A DNA stretch of 64,000 nt from assembly GCA_003558125.1 (NCBI GenBank), contig PWMQ01000076.1:1-64000 (forward strand). Reading direction: 5' to 3'. Both the position numbers and the translations under genes were made by a program. This document shows positions 47,173-56,252 of this stretch, piece after piece. The notes under the pieces are model-generated. The model saw only the letters and a list, made by a program, of their open reading frames with translations. It did not search any database and was not told the origin of the DNA. The stretch's first letter is position 1, and each line of letters starts with the position of its first letter. The stretch comes from Natronospira sp. GTDB taxonomy: Bacteria > Pseudomonadota > Gammaproteobacteria > Natronospirales > Natronospiraceae.

Positions 47173-48803
47173 GTCTTTTCCAGTATCTCCTCGTCGGGCC
47201 AGCGCTCGCGGGCCGTCTCATACAGGCTTCGCGCCTCTTCCCTCTGTCCCAGCGCCCACTTCACGGCTACCTTGTGGGCCGCGACCTCGGCGACCTGCAA
47301 GCGCTCCCAGGCCTGCTCCAGCCAGCGCGCCGCCGCCTGATGATTACCCAGGCGATACTCCACCCAGCCCTTGCTGTCGAGTATGGCGCCACTGTCCGGG
47401 CTACGCCTGAGTGCCTGTCGAATAAGACGACGGGCCTCACGCAAATCCCGGTCCTGATCGGCCAGGCTGTAGCCCAGGGCGTTCAGCACCAGCGGCTCCT
47501 CCGGCCAGAGACGATGGGCCTTGCGAAGCCATTCCACCGCCACGGTCGAACCCGGCTCAGCCTCCAGGCGGCCCAGAGCGCAGCGATAGTGGGCATCGGC
47601 ATCCCAGGCTCGGGCCGCCTGCGCCGCTTCGCACAGGGCAACACCCCGTGACTGCCAGCCCCGGGCCAACAGCAGGCTGCCGAGGGTAACGCGGAACTGG
47701 TGGCGATAGTCTCCCAACTGATAGCGACTCAGCTCAATGCGTTCATCCGCCTCGCCCTCTCGACCCAGTTCCAGCAACAGGGCAATGGCCCGAGCGCGAG
47801 CCTCCACATGATCGTCGCCGGACAGCACCCGATCATAAAGCCGCAAGGCAGCTTCACGCTTGCCTGCCCGCTCATTCACCACGGCCATTCGAAACCAGGT
47901 TTCGCGAAGACGGAAACCGCGAGCCGCCAATCGCGAAAACCGTTCCAGGGCCTCCTCATACTGACCCTGCTCGCTCAGTACCAGGGCCAGGGCATAATCG
48001 AAGGCGGACAGTCCGGGGTTGTCCTCCAGGGCTCCGCGCAGCAGATCGGCAGCGGCGGGCAGATCCCCGGATTCCCACAGCAATGTCGCCATTTCCAGAA
48101 TGGCGCCGGCATCCCGCCAATCCGCCAGGGCCAGCCAGGCCTCGGTCACCGCCGCCGCATCCCCCGCCTGGGCGCGGACACGACGCTTGAGCCACCAGGC
48201 CTCGGGGTCATCCGGGTCACGGACCAGGGCCCGCTGACTCAGCCGTTGCGCATCCTCAAGGCGGTGAAGGCTCATGGCCATGCGCGCGCCCGCGAGCAGC
48301 GCGGGCGCACTGTCGTGTTCTCGCGAGAGGGGCTCCATCAACTGCCAGGCACGCCAGCGCCGCGGCAGTGATTGCAACTCCCCGCCCAGATAGCGCCAGT
48401 CCGCTTCGCTCGCCTCTATTAGCCAGCGCCGAAAGGCGTCCCGGGCCTGGGCCAATTCCCCAGCCTGCAGGGCGGCCATACCCAGCGCCCAGTCCGCGGC
48501 TGGATTGTCCGGGTCCCGCGCCTTCCAGAGCTGGGCCATTTCCAGAGCCTGTGGCCAGGCTTCGACGCGCAGGGCATAAGTGCTGGCTTCCCGGGTCAGG
48601 GCCAGTGAGGCACGGGGCTTGAGGGCACGGGCATAGAAATCCGACGCCAGCTCGGGCTCCCCCCGGGAACGGGCGATCTCGGCCAGCAGGATGTGTTCGC
48701 TCTGGGCAGCCTGCTCATCTTCCCGCTCGGGCGTCATGCCGGCACACGCTGCCAGCCAGAGCAAGGCAAGCAGGAGGACTGATGTATAATGATTTTTTGT
48801 CAT
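47148..48803 (-). CDS. Tetratricopeptide-repeat lipoprotein
   Basis: A 551-residue exported protein with a lipoprotein signal ending LLWLAACAGM and many TPR-like helix pairs, such as AADWALGMAALQAGELAQA and ALNALGYSLADQDRDLREA. It sits between divergent hemA and lolB, where gammaproteobacteria commonly carry a TPR protein of unknown role. TPR lipoproteins often scaffold outer-membrane or cell-wall complexes. ATG 48803 is chosen because the signal peptide begins there; a TTG at 48821 is an alternative. Confidence 0.87.
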   Translation of the reverse strand: MTKNHYTSVLLLALLWLAACAGMTPEREDEQAAQSEHILLAEIARSRGEPELASDFYARALKPRASLALTREASTYALRVEAWPQALEMAQLWKARDPDNPAADWALGMAALQAGELAQARDAFRRWLIEASEADWRYLGGELQSLPRRWRAWQLMEPLSREHDSAPALLAGARMAMSLHRLEDAQRLSQRALVRDPDDPEAWWLKRRVRAQAGDAAAVTEAWLALADWRDAGAILEMATLLWESGDLPAAADLLRGALEDNPGLSAFDYALALVLSEQGQYEEALERFSRLAARGFRLRETWFRMAVVNERAGKREAALRLYDRVLSGDDHVEARARAIALLLELGREGEADERIELSRYQLGDYRHQFRVTLGSLLLARGWQSRGVALCEAAQAARAWDADAHYRCALGRLEAEPGSTVAVEWLRKAHRLWPEEPLVLNALGYSLADQDRDLREARRLIRQALRRSPDSGAILDSKGWVEYRLGNHQAAARWLEQAWERLQVAEVAAHKVAVKWALGQREEARSLYETARERWPDEEILEKTWQQLQKD

Positions 48804-48914
48804 GACTCCCGGCTTAGCCAATGAGCATTGTTCTTCGGCCGACCACGGCCGTCGACTCAGGTTCCTGTCGGGGTCTGTTCACCAATCCAGCCAGCATCCC
48901 TAACGCCACCCTAC

Positions 48915-50186
48915 ATGCCGCTGATCGCCCTAGGAATAAACCATAACACGGCCCCGCTGGAACTCAGGGAGCAACTGAGTTTTTCCGGCGACGAGCTGTG
49001 CGCGGCCCTGCGTGACCTGGAATCCCTGCCCGGGGTCCGGGAAGTGGCCGTGCTGTCCACCTGCAACCGCACCGAAATCTACGGCAGCCTGGACGAGGAC
49101 GGTGAGACGGCCCTGCGGCAATGGCTCAATCATCACCCGAACACAGATCAGGAGGCCATCCAGCGCGCGGTCTATGAGTTCGTCGACGAGGAGGCGGTGC
49201 GACATGCCATGCGCGTCGCCTGCGGGCTGGACTCCATGGTGCTGGGCGAGCCCCAGATCCTCGGGCAAATGAAACAGGCCTACGAAGCCGCCCTGGAGGC
49301 CGGCACCGCCAAGCGCGTGCTGCACCAGCTCTTTCAGGGCAGTTTCTCGGTGGCCAAACAGGTCCGCACCGATACCGGCATTGGCCAGAACCCGGTCTCG
49401 GTTGCTTATGCCGCCGTGGATCTGGCCCGCCAGATCTTCGCCGAATTCGAGAACCACACCGCCCTGCTGCTGGGTGCCGGCGAGACCATCGAACTGGCCG
49501 CCCAGCACCTCAACCGCCGTGGCATCGGCCGCATGATCATCGCCAACCGCAGCGTGGACCGGGCCCATCGGCTTGCGGATGAGGTCAAGGCCCAGGCCAG
49601 CAGCCTGGACCGGCTGCCGATCCATCTGGTGGAGGCAGACATCATCATCGCCTCCACCGCTAGTCGCGAGCCCATCCTCACCCGGGAGATGGTCAAGACC
49701 GCCTTCCGTCAGCGCCGCCACAAGCCGGTGCTGATGGTGGACATCGCCGTGCCCCGCGACATTGAGGCGTCGGTGGCAGATCTCAGTGATGTCTTCCTGT
49801 ATACCATCGATGATCTGCAGCAGACCATTCGCGAAAACCTGGCCTCGCGGGAACAGGCGGCCGCACGCGCCCTGGAAATCGTCGATGCCAGGGCCAGCCA
49901 TCTGGCCGCCACCCTCAGTAGTCTGGACGCGGTCCCGGCCATCCGCCGACTGCGCGAGCGGGCCTTCGATCAGCGCGAACAAACCCTGCGTCAGGCGCAG
50001 CGCATGCTGGCCGCCGGACGCCGGCCCGAGGATGTTCTCGAATACATGGCCCATACCCTGACCAATCGCCTGCTTCACGAACCCACCGTGGCCTTGAGGG
50101 AGGCGGGGGAACAGGGAGACCGGGACACCCTGGACACGGCAAGACAGTTATTCGACCTGGGCGAGGGAGACGAGAAAGAAGAATGA
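48915..50186 (+). CDS. hemA: Glutamyl-tRNA reductase
   Basis: First enzyme of the C5 route to tetrapyrroles: reduces glutamyl-tRNA to glutamate-1-semialdehyde with NADPH. The 423-residue protein has [14 protein letters not shown], the catalytic Cys in [10 protein letters not shown] (near 50), [14 protein letters not shown], the NADPH loop LLLGAGE and a C-terminal dimerisation helix. ATG 48915 is the start; the frame is open further upstream but without homology. Its TGA overlaps the prfA ATG (ATGA). Confidence 0.96.
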   Translation: MPLIALGINHNTAPLELREQLSFSGDELCAALRDLESLPGVREVAVLSTCNRTEIYGSLDEDGETALRQWLNHHPNTDQEAIQRAVYEFVDEEAVRHAMRVACGLDSMVLGEPQILGQMKQAYEAALEAGTAKRVLHQLFQGSFSVAKQVRTDTGIGQNPVSVAYAAVDLARQIFAEFENHTALLLGAGETIELAAQHLNRRGIGRMIIANRSVDRAHRLADEVKAQASSLDRLPIHLVEADIIIASTASREPILTREMVKTAFRQRRHKPVLMVDIAVPRDIEASVADLSDVFLYTIDDLQQTIRENLASREQAAARALEIVDARASHLAATLSSLDAVPAIRRLRERAFDQREQTLRQAQRMLAAGRRPEDVLEYMAHTLTNRLLHEPTVALREAGEQGDRDTLDTARQLFDLGEGDEKEE

Positions 50187-51265
50187 AGGACAATATCCGC
50201 CACAAGCTCGAACAACTGGAAGAGCGATTCCAGGAACTGGCCGGCCTGATGGCCGAACCGGATGCGGCCAGCAACCCGGATGATTTCCGTCGCCTGTCGC
50301 AGGAATATGCCCGACTGGAGCCGGTGATGACGGCCTTCCGCCAATACCGCCAGCAGGAAGCGGATCTGGCCGACGCCCGGGAAATGGCCGCCGACCCGGA
50401 CCCGGCGGTGCGGGAAATGGGCGCCGAGGAGCTGGCCGCGGGGGAGTCGGAGCAGACGCGACTGGAAGAGGAATTGCTGTCATTGATGGTCCCGCGCGAC
50501 CCCCACGACGACAGCAATCTGTTCCTGGAAATCCGCGCCGGCACCGGCGGCGACGAAGCCGCCCTGTTCGCCGGCGACCTGTTCCGGATGTACTGCCGCT
50601 ATGCCGAAACCAAGGGCTGGACGGTGGAGATCCTGAGCGAAAGCCCGGGTGAAGTCGGCGGCTACCGGGAAATCATCAGCCGGGTGGTGGGGAGCGAGGC
50701 CTATGCCCATCTCAAGTTCGAGTCCGGCGCCCACCGGGTCCAGCGGGTCCCCAAGACCGAATCCCAGGGCCGGATCCACACCTCCGCCTGTACCGTGGCG
50801 GTAATCCCGGAAATCGAAGTGGACACCAGCGTGGAAATCAACAGCAATGACCTGCGGGTGGACACCTTCCGGGCCGCCGGGGCCGGTGGCCAGCACGTCA
50901 ACAAGACCGACTCCGCGGTCCGGATCACCCACTTGCCCAGCGGCATCGTGGTGGAATGCCAGGACGAACGCTCCCAGCACAAGAACCGGGCCCGCGCCCT
51001 ATCCCTGCTGAAAGCCAAACTGGAAGCCGCCCGGGAACAGGAACAGCGCCAGAGCGAATCCGAAACCCGGCGCAAGCTCGTCGGCAGCGGCGACCGCTCC
51101 TAACGCATCCGCACCTACAACTTCCCCCAGGGCCGCGTCACCGACCACCGCATCAACCTCACCCTCCACCAGCTCGACGGCATTCTCGAAGGCGAGCTGG
51201 ATCCGGTTCTGGAGGCCTTGATGCAGGAAGATCACGCGGACCGGCTGGCGGAGATGACTGGGTAG
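50183..51265 (+). CDS. prfA: Peptide chain release factor 1, interrupted by an in-frame TAA
   Basis: RF1 reads stop codons UAA and UAG and triggers peptide release through its GGQ motif. From ATG 50183 to TAG 51263-51265 there are 360 codons, equal to E. coli RF1. All hallmarks are seen: the PKT tripeptide and [14 protein letters not shown] near residues 190-205, and [16 protein letters not shown] near 230-245. Codon 307 is TAA (51101-51103) within GSGDRS[18 protein letters not shown], where relatives have Asp or Glu; GAA to TAA is one base change. The next 53 codons keep the frame and the conserved C-terminus. Without readthrough the product is 306 residues and lacks the C-terminal helix region. 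It overlaps hemA (ATGA). The TAA is followed by C, a weak termination context. Possible explanations are listed in the findings. Confidence 0.9.
51101..51103 (+). other. In-frame TAA at codon 307 of prfA
   Basis: The stop is in phase with both the upstream and downstream parts of prfA, so it is a point nonsense change, not a frameshift. Context is TCC TAA CGC. The +4 base C is known to favour readthrough. Confidence 0.9.
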
Positions 51266-51382
51266 AGCGGCGAGCTGGCCGCGCCGGCTGCGAGGCCTAC
51301 TGTTTCCTGCAGAGCCTCGCGTATTCAAGCCACACGCAATCCACGGCGTTTCCGAAGCGGCACGGCATTGTCGCGTGCAAGG

Positions 51383-51418
51383 CCAGCTCGCTGCTCGAAG
51401 CTCGGAGCTCGCCGCTCC
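51383..51418. repeat. GCTCG-rich low-complexity repeat
   Basis: Tandem and inverted GAGCT/AGCTC words between the true end of prfA and the 2OG oxygenase gene. The composition and word use resemble the element at 1-57. No coding role is seen. Confidence 0.45.
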
Positions 51419-52003
51419 CTAATCCCTCCTAAACCACCCCACCAAGGACAATCTATCCCGCTGGGTGGTGATGACTTCGTGGGGCAGGCTGTCGCTCAGG
51501 AAAATGACCAGGCGGCCGGGGGCGGGGAAGATGTCCACCGGGTCGGCGGCATCAGGGTAGAGGCGGAGCTGGCCGCCGTATTCGGAGCGCCAGCGGGGAT
51601 TGAGGTAGAAGACGGTGGAGACGACGCGGGCGTCGTCGTCTCGGAAGCGGTCAATGTGGCGGCCGTAGCGGGCGCCGGGGGGATAGAGCGCGTAGTGGCC
51701 TTCCCAGCCGCGAATGCCCAGATAAAGCTCGCGGTTGAGGGTCTCGCGCAGGGCCGAGAGTTGCTCGAACCAGACCGCCTCGCTGCCCCGTGCCCGGCTG
51801 GGGTCGAGCCAGCAGAGTCGGTCGCCGCGGATGGCCTTGACCCGGGCACGGCCGGCGGCACGGCCCACGGCGGCATCACGGAAACTGCCGCGCTTCTGAC
51901 GCCGGTAGAGGGTCCGGCGCAGACGGGCAACCGTCTCCGCCGGGAGAAAGTCATCGATGACGCCCCAGCCGGGACCGGCCAGGGCGTCCACCAGCGACTT
52001 CAT
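51419..52003 (-). CDS. 2-oxoglutarate/Fe(II) oxygenase family protein
   Basis: A 194-residue oxygenase with the facial triad in YGRHIDRFRDDDAR (HxD near residue 115) and LPHEV (His near 172), followed by RLSLVGWFRR with the Arg for 2-oxoglutarate binding. The arrangement is close to prolyl-4-hydroxylase/PKHD-type proteins; the substrate is unknown. It is the last of four leftward genes starting with CBS. Its stop is TAG. It is distinct in sequence from the other such enzyme at 7962. Confidence 0.85.
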   Translation of the reverse strand: MKSLVDALAGPGWGVIDDFLPAETVARLRRTLYRRQKRGSFRDAAVGRAAGRARVKAIRGDRLCWLDPSRARGSEAVWFEQLSALRETLNRELYLGIRGWEGHYALYPPGARYGRHIDRFRDDDARVVSTVFYLNPRWRSEYGGQLRLYPDAADPVDIFPAPGRLVIFLSDSLPHEVITTQRDRLSLVGWFRRD

Positions 52004-52017
52004 GGGCGCCAGCCCGC

Positions 52018-52515
52018 TCAGTGGCTTTGCGGCTCGCTACCGCCCTGGCCTTCATCGGCTTCCGGCGCGGGAATGTTCTGCAGCCAGCCCTGGCCGAACT
52101 CGCGCTTGAGAGAGCGCACACCCTTGGCGGTCACCTGAATGCCAACGGTCAATCCCGGGTTGATCACCAGGCCCATGTCATCGCGCATATTGTCCAGCAG
52201 GATGGGGGCCGGGAATCGCGTGGGATGCTCGAAACCCTCCTGCTTGCGGCAGAAGTCCTCGGTGCGTTCCTCGGCGGTGAACACGGTCAGCAACTGGCCG
52301 CCTTCCTTGTCCGTGACCATCAGGCCCTGGACGTCGTTAAGGCGGTCGCCCGGCTGGACCGGCTGGTTCATGACCATGTACAGCGGCGAGCGCAACAGGC
52401 ACTGGAAGATGGTGCCCAGGGAGACCTTGCCGTCACGGCCGGCCTGAATCAGGAATTCCAGTTCATTGCGGGCTTCAAAATCCTCCTGCCCGGCTGCCTT
52501 TTCTTGCTCCGACAT
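52018..52515 (-). CDS. SseB family protein
   Basis: A 165-residue cytosolic protein with an SseB N-terminal-type domain, recognised from LEFLIQAGRDGKVSLGTIF, LYMVMNQP and LLTVFTAEERTEDFC. SseB was named for an effect on serine/sulfur enzyme sensitivity in E. coli but has no firm biochemical role. ATG 52515 starts 40 nt after the CGL stop, and the 2OG oxygenase gene follows 14 nt after its stop. Nearness to transsulfuration genes may be meaningful. Confidence 0.75.
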   Translation of the reverse strand: MSEQEKAAGQEDFEARNELEFLIQAGRDGKVSLGTIFQCLLRSPLYMVMNQPVQPGDRLNDVQGLMVTDKEGGQLLTVFTAEERTEDFCRKQEGFEHPTRFPAPILLDNMRDDMGLVINPGLTVGIQVTAKGVRSLKREFGQGWLQNIPAPEADEGQGGSEPQSH

Positions 52516-52555
52516 TATCTCTTGCTCCCCTAAATGAAAGTGAGATTTAAACGCC

Positions 52556-53728
52556 CTACGCCTTGATCGCCGACAGGGCATGTTCCAGGTCGGCCTTGAG
52601 GTCGTCCAGATCCTCAATACCCACCGAAAGACGAATCAGGGTATCGCTGATACCCAGTGCCTCGCGCTTGTCCCGGGGGACGGAGGCGTGGGTCATGATG
52701 GCCGGGTGCTCGATCAGACTTTCCACCCCGCCCAGGCTCTCGGCCAGGGAAAACAGCTCGGTATTTTCCAGAAAGCTGCGCGCCTGATCCAGGCCGCCCT
52801 TGAGCCAGATGGTAATCATGCCGCCAAAGCCCTTCATCTGACGCCGGGCCAGTTCGTGCTGGGGATGGCTCTCCAACCCCGGATAGGCGACCTTTTCCAC
52901 CTCCGGCCGGGCTTCCAGCCACTGGGCCAGTTCCAGCGCACTCTGGCAGTGGCGTTCCATGCGCAGGGCCAGGGTCTTGAGCCCGCGCAGGGCGAGGAAG
53001 CTGTCAAAGGGGCCACTGACGGCACCCACGGAGTTCTGCAGGTAGGCCAGCTGATCGGCCAGATCCTGGTTATCGCCCACCACGACCACACCCCCGACCA
53101 TGTCGGAATGACCGTTGAGATACTTTGTGGCCGAGTGCATCACCATGTCGAAACCCTGGGTCAGCGGCTGCTGTACACAGGGCGTGGCGAAGGTGTTGTC
53201 GGCGACAGTCAGCAGCTTGTGGCGACGACCGATCTCCGCGATGGCCTCCAGGTCCACCAGCTTGAGCACCGGATTGGTGGGGGTCTCCACCCAGATCATG
53301 CGGGTCTCGGGACGAATGGCGGCTTCCACTGCGGATGGATCGCGCATGTCCACAAAGCTGAAATCCAGATTGGCGGAGCGCTTGCGGACGTTCTCGAACA
53401 GGCGATAGGTACCGCCGTAGAGATCGTCCATGCAGATCACATGGCTGCCCGCGTCCAGAAGCTCCAGGATGGTGCCGGTGGCCGCCATGCCCGAGGCAAA
53501 GGCGAAGCCGTGGCTGCCTTCCTCCAGATCGGCCACGCAGGCCTCATAGGCGCTGCGGGTGGGGTTCTGGGTACGGGAGTACTCATAGCCCTGGTGCTCC
53601 CCCGGGCTGGACTGCACGTAGGTGGAGCTGGCGTAGATGGGGGTCATGATGGCGCCGGTGCTGGGATCCGGCCGCTGACCGGCATGGATTCCCCGCGTGG
53701 CCAGACCGTGACGCTTCTTGTCCGACAT
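52556..53728 (-). CDS. Cystathionine gamma-lyase/gamma-synthase family PLP enzyme
   Basis: Cys/Met metabolism PLP enzyme of 390 residues. The Lys that binds PLP is in MHSATKYLNGHSD (near residue 205) and substrate-loop residues YEYSRTQNPTRSA are present. Next to a CBS gene, the gamma-lyase role (cystathionine to cysteine) is more likely than gamma-synthase, but sequence by eye does not separate them. ATG 53728 has AAGGAAAG upstream. It starts 10 nt after the CBS stop. Stop is TAG. Confidence 0.9.
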   Translation of the reverse strand: MSDKKRHGLATRGIHAGQRPDPSTGAIMTPIYASSTYVQSSPGEHQGYEYSRTQNPTRSAYEACVADLEEGSHGFAFASGMAATGTILELLDAGSHVICMDDLYGGTYRLFENVRKRSANLDFSFVDMRDPSAVEAAIRPETRMIWVETPTNPVLKLVDLEAIAEIGRRHKLLTVADNTFATPCVQQPLTQGFDMVMHSATKYLNGHSDMVGGVVVVGDNQDLADQLAYLQNSVGAVSGPFDSFLALRGLKTLALRMERHCQSALELAQWLEARPEVEKVAYPGLESHPQHELARRQMKGFGGMITIWLKGGLDQARSFLENTELFSLAESLGGVESLIEHPAIMTHASVPRDKREALGISDTLIRLSVGIEDLDDLKADLEHALSAIKA

Positions 53729-53738
53729 ATCGCTTTCC

Positions 53739-55112
53739 TTACTCTTCAATGACATTGCCCCGGCGCAGGTAACCCAGCAGATCACTGCGGGTCACCATGC
53801 CGAGGAAGTGTGAGTCGCGCACCACCGCCAGTGCGGTGTCGATTTCCAGGCGTTCAGCCAACTGGACCATGGGCAGATCCACTTCCACGGTGGGGAAGCT
53901 GGGATTCATGATCTCGCCCACCAGGCTGTCGAAACCCTTTTCCGAGCCCCTGACCGCATGGATCAGATCGCCCTCGTTGACCCCGCCCAACAGCCGGTCA
54001 CCCTCCACGACCGGTAGTTGGGAGAAGCCGTTATCGCGCATCCGCTTGTGGGCGGTGGCCACCGTGTCCTGACGGGATACCGCCACCGTCGCCCGGTCTT
54101 CATGGGGCCGGCTGATCAGGTCCCGGAGGTCGCCGTGGGCGGGGCGCTCGATGAAGCCCTGCTCCCACATCCAGAAGTCGTTGTAGAGGCGGGAAATGTA
54201 ACGATTCCCGGTGTCACAGGCCAGGGTCACCACATTCTTGGGCTCACTCTGCTCGCGGCAGTAACGGAGAGCCGCGGCCAGCAGGGTTCCGCTGGAGGAG
54301 CCTGCCATGATGCCTTCCTCGGAGAGCAGGCGGCGGGCGGTAAGAAAGGCCTCCCGGTCGGGAACGGCATAGGCCTTCTTGACGAAGCTGAGGTCGGCCA
54401 CATCCGGGATGAAATCCTCGCCGATGCCCTCCACCAGCCAGGAACCGGCTTCACCCAGTTCCCCTTCATTGATGTAGCGAGTCAGCACCGAACCCTCGGG
54501 GTCGGCGACGATCAATTCCACCTCCGGCGCATGCTCCCGAAACCAGCGACCCAAACCAGTCACCGTGCCGGAACTGCCAACCCCGATGACCACCGCATCT
54601 ACCTTGCCGTCCAGCTGTTCATAAATTTCCGGCGCGGTGGTGCGCTCGTGGGCCAGGGCATTATCCGGATTGCCGAACTGGTTGATGAAATAGGCATTGC
54701 GCTCTTCGGCAACACGGAGGGCCAGATCCTGGTAATACTCCGGGTGGCCCTTGGCCACATCCGAGCGGGTCAGGATGACTTCGGCTCCCATGGCCCGGCA
54801 ACTGGCGATCTTCTCCGGGCTCATCTTGTCAGGAATCACCAGCACCAGGGGATAGCCCTTCTGGCGAGCCACCAGGGCAAGGCCAAGACCGGTGTTGCCG
54901 GCGGTACCTTCGACAATGGTGTCACCGGGCTTGAGATCGCCCCGCTTCTCCGCCTCTTCGATCATGGTCCGGGCGATCCGGTCCTTGACCGAATGGGCCG
55001 GGTTGTTCAGTTCCAGCTTGGCGAACAGACGACAGGGGCCGGTATCCAGCCGCGTCAGTTCCACCATGGGCGTGCGCCCGATCATCTCGAGCGCATTGCG
55101 ATAAATCTGCAT
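53739..55112 (-). CDS. Cystathionine beta-synthase with C-terminal CBS-domain pair
   Basis: PLP enzyme that joins serine and homocysteine to cystathionine. The 457-residue protein has the PLP lysine in NPAHSVKDRIA (near 42), the phosphate loop GTAGNTG (near 75) and GSSGTVTGLGRW, then two CBS domains (about 335-455). It lacks the haem-binding N-terminal extension of animal CBS. With the gamma-lyase gene downstream it gives reverse transsulfuration, methionine sulfur to cysteine. ATG 55112 follows GGGAGG. Divergent from prmC. Ends in TAA. Confidence 0.92.
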   Translation of the reverse strand: MQIYRNALEMIGRTPMVELTRLDTGPCRLFAKLELNNPAHSVKDRIARTMIEEAEKRGDLKPGDTIVEGTAGNTGLGLALVARQKGYPLVLVIPDKMSPEKIASCRAMGAEVILTRSDVAKGHPEYYQDLALRVAEERNAYFINQFGNPDNALAHERTTAPEIYEQLDGKVDAVVIGVGSSGTVTGLGRWFREHAPEVELIVADPEGSVLTRYINEGELGEAGSWLVEGIGEDFIPDVADLSFVKKAYAVPDREAFLTARRLLSEEGIMAGSSSGTLLAAALRYCREQSEPKNVVTLACDTGNRYISRLYNDFWMWEQGFIERPAHGDLRDLISRPHEDRATVAVSRQDTVATAHKRMRDNGFSQLPVVEGDRLLGGVNEGDLIHAVRGSEKGFDSLVGEIMNPSFPTVEVDLPMVQLAERLEIDTALAVVRDSHFLGMVTRSDLLGYLRRGNVIEE

Positions 55113-55200
55113 GCAGCCTCCCGCAGGCGAACAGGAAAACAGCGGTTGCAGGCCAAGGGGGTGCATTGGCCCAGGCCAACCGCCAGTCGCAAAGGCGCAT

Positions 55201-55247
55201 ATTGTACGGCATGGCCAGGAGCTTTGCCTCGCCAGCTTGCGTACAAT
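55201..55247. promoter_or_regulatory. Symmetric divergent promoter region, CBS and prmC
   Basis: ATTGTACG (55201-55208) and CGTACAAT (55240-55247) form an inverted repeat. Each half gives a TACAAT -10 box directed outward, one to CBS and one to prmC. On the prmC side the predicted start coincides with the ATG at 55254, which suggests a leaderless message. No good -35 boxes are visible on either side. Confidence 0.45.
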
Positions 55248-55253
55248 GTGGGG

Positions 55254-56132
55254 ATGCGAGAAATACCCCCAGACAGCAGGTCTCAAACGGCCACCATCAG
55301 CGAGCTGCTCAGTCGGGGCAAGACCCTGCTCCAGGGCACGACCCCCGATCCCCGTCGCGAGGCCCGCCTGCTGCTGCGCCATGCCAGCGGCCTGGGCGAT
55401 GCCCAGATCATGGCCTTCCCGGAGCGACAGCTGACAGCGGCGGAGGCCGAGCGCTATCTCGCCTGGGTCCGGCGACGGGCCCGGCATGAACCGATTGCCC
55501 ACCTGCTGGGCTGGCGTGATTTCCGGCAACTCAGCCTGCGGGTCGATGCCAATACCCTGATTCCCCGCCCGGAGACCGAGTTGCTGGTGGATCTGGCTCT
55601 TGATCTGATGCCGGCCGGGGGAGTACGCGCACTGGATCTGGGCACCGGCAGCGGTGCCATTGCCCTGTGCCTGGCTGACGAACGCCCCGCATGGTCGGTC
55701 AGCGCCAGTGATGAGAGCGCGGCGGCCCTCAGCGTGGCCCGGGATAATGCCCAGCGGCTGGGCCTGAAGCTCCGCCTGCTGGAAGGCGACTGGTTCGAGC
55801 CAGTTACGGGGGAGCGTTTCGACCTGATCGTTTCCAATCCGCCCTATATTCCCGAACAGGACCCTCACCTGGCGCAGGGCGATCTGCCCCACGAACCCCG
55901 CACCGCCCTGGCCGCGGGCGATGATGGCCTGGATGACCTGCGCCGGATCATCCGCGAGGCCCCGGCCCAGCTGACCCCCAACGGCCGACTGATGCTGGAG
56001 CACGGTCATGACCAGGGACCGGCCGTGCGGGCGCTGCTGGATGCAGCCGGTCTGATCGAGATCGCGACCCACCGCGATCTGGCCGGCCGGGAACGGATAT
56101 CCACTGCCCGCCGGGGAGGCGATACCGGCTAG
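55254..56132 (+). CDS. prmC: Peptide chain release factor N5-glutamine methyltransferase
   Basis: Methylates the Gln of the GGQ motif in RF1 and RF2, raising termination efficiency. The 292-residue protein shows EPIAHLLGWRDF, RPETELLVD, the SAM loop DLGTGSGAIAL (near 120) and the catalytic NPPYIPEQ (near 188). ATG 55254 is the start by homology; there is no upstream ribosome site, only GGGG touching the ATG. prmC usually follows prfA directly; here a four-gene block on the other strand separates them. Stop is TAG, read by RF1 alone. Confidence 0.94.
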   Translation: MREIPPDSRSQTATISELLSRGKTLLQGTTPDPRREARLLLRHASGLGDAQIMAFPERQLTAAEAERYLAWVRRRARHEPIAHLLGWRDFRQLSLRVDANTLIPRPETELLVDLALDLMPAGGVRALDLGTGSGAIALCLADERPAWSVSASDESAAALSVARDNAQRLGLKLRLLEGDWFEPVTGERFDLIVSNPPYIPEQDPHLAQGDLPHEPRTALAAGDDGLDDLRRIIREAPAQLTPNGRLMLEHGHDQGPAVRALLDAAGLIEIATHRDLAGRERISTARRGGDTG

Positions 56133-56232
56133 CCGCGCGAAATGCTGCCAAATGATAGCAAAAAGCTATCTGGGCAATGCAATTATTTATGCGCACATTC
56201 GCTAATATTAACTTGCTTTTGTACAAAGCTGG

Positions 56233-56252
56233 TATAGACTTGAACTCAAGTC
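56233..56252 (+). promoter_or_regulatory. -10 box overlapped by a palindromic operator
   Basis: TATAGA (56233-56238) is a plausible -10. The palindrome GACTTGA-AC-TCAAGTC (56237-56252) overlaps its end and the expected start site. A two-base centre is too tight for an RNA hairpin, so a DNA-binding repressor site is more likely. No clear -35 was found; AT-rich DNA lies upstream. Confidence 0.45.

Noticed and set aside
50183-51265. Programmed frameshift in prfA as in prfB
   Set aside because: The frame before and after the TAA is the same, so a +1 or -1 shift would leave the conserved C-terminus out of frame. Only readthrough (or replacement of the codon) restores the protein.
50183-51265. Genome-wide reassignment of UAA to an amino acid
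   Set aside because: About eleven genes in the window (guaB, der, rplY, CBS, gatA, gatC and others) end in UAA at normal family lengths.
51419-55112. Transposon-borne origin of the block between prfA and prmC
   Set aside because: No transposase, terminal inverted repeats or target duplication was visible; base composition resembles the flanks.
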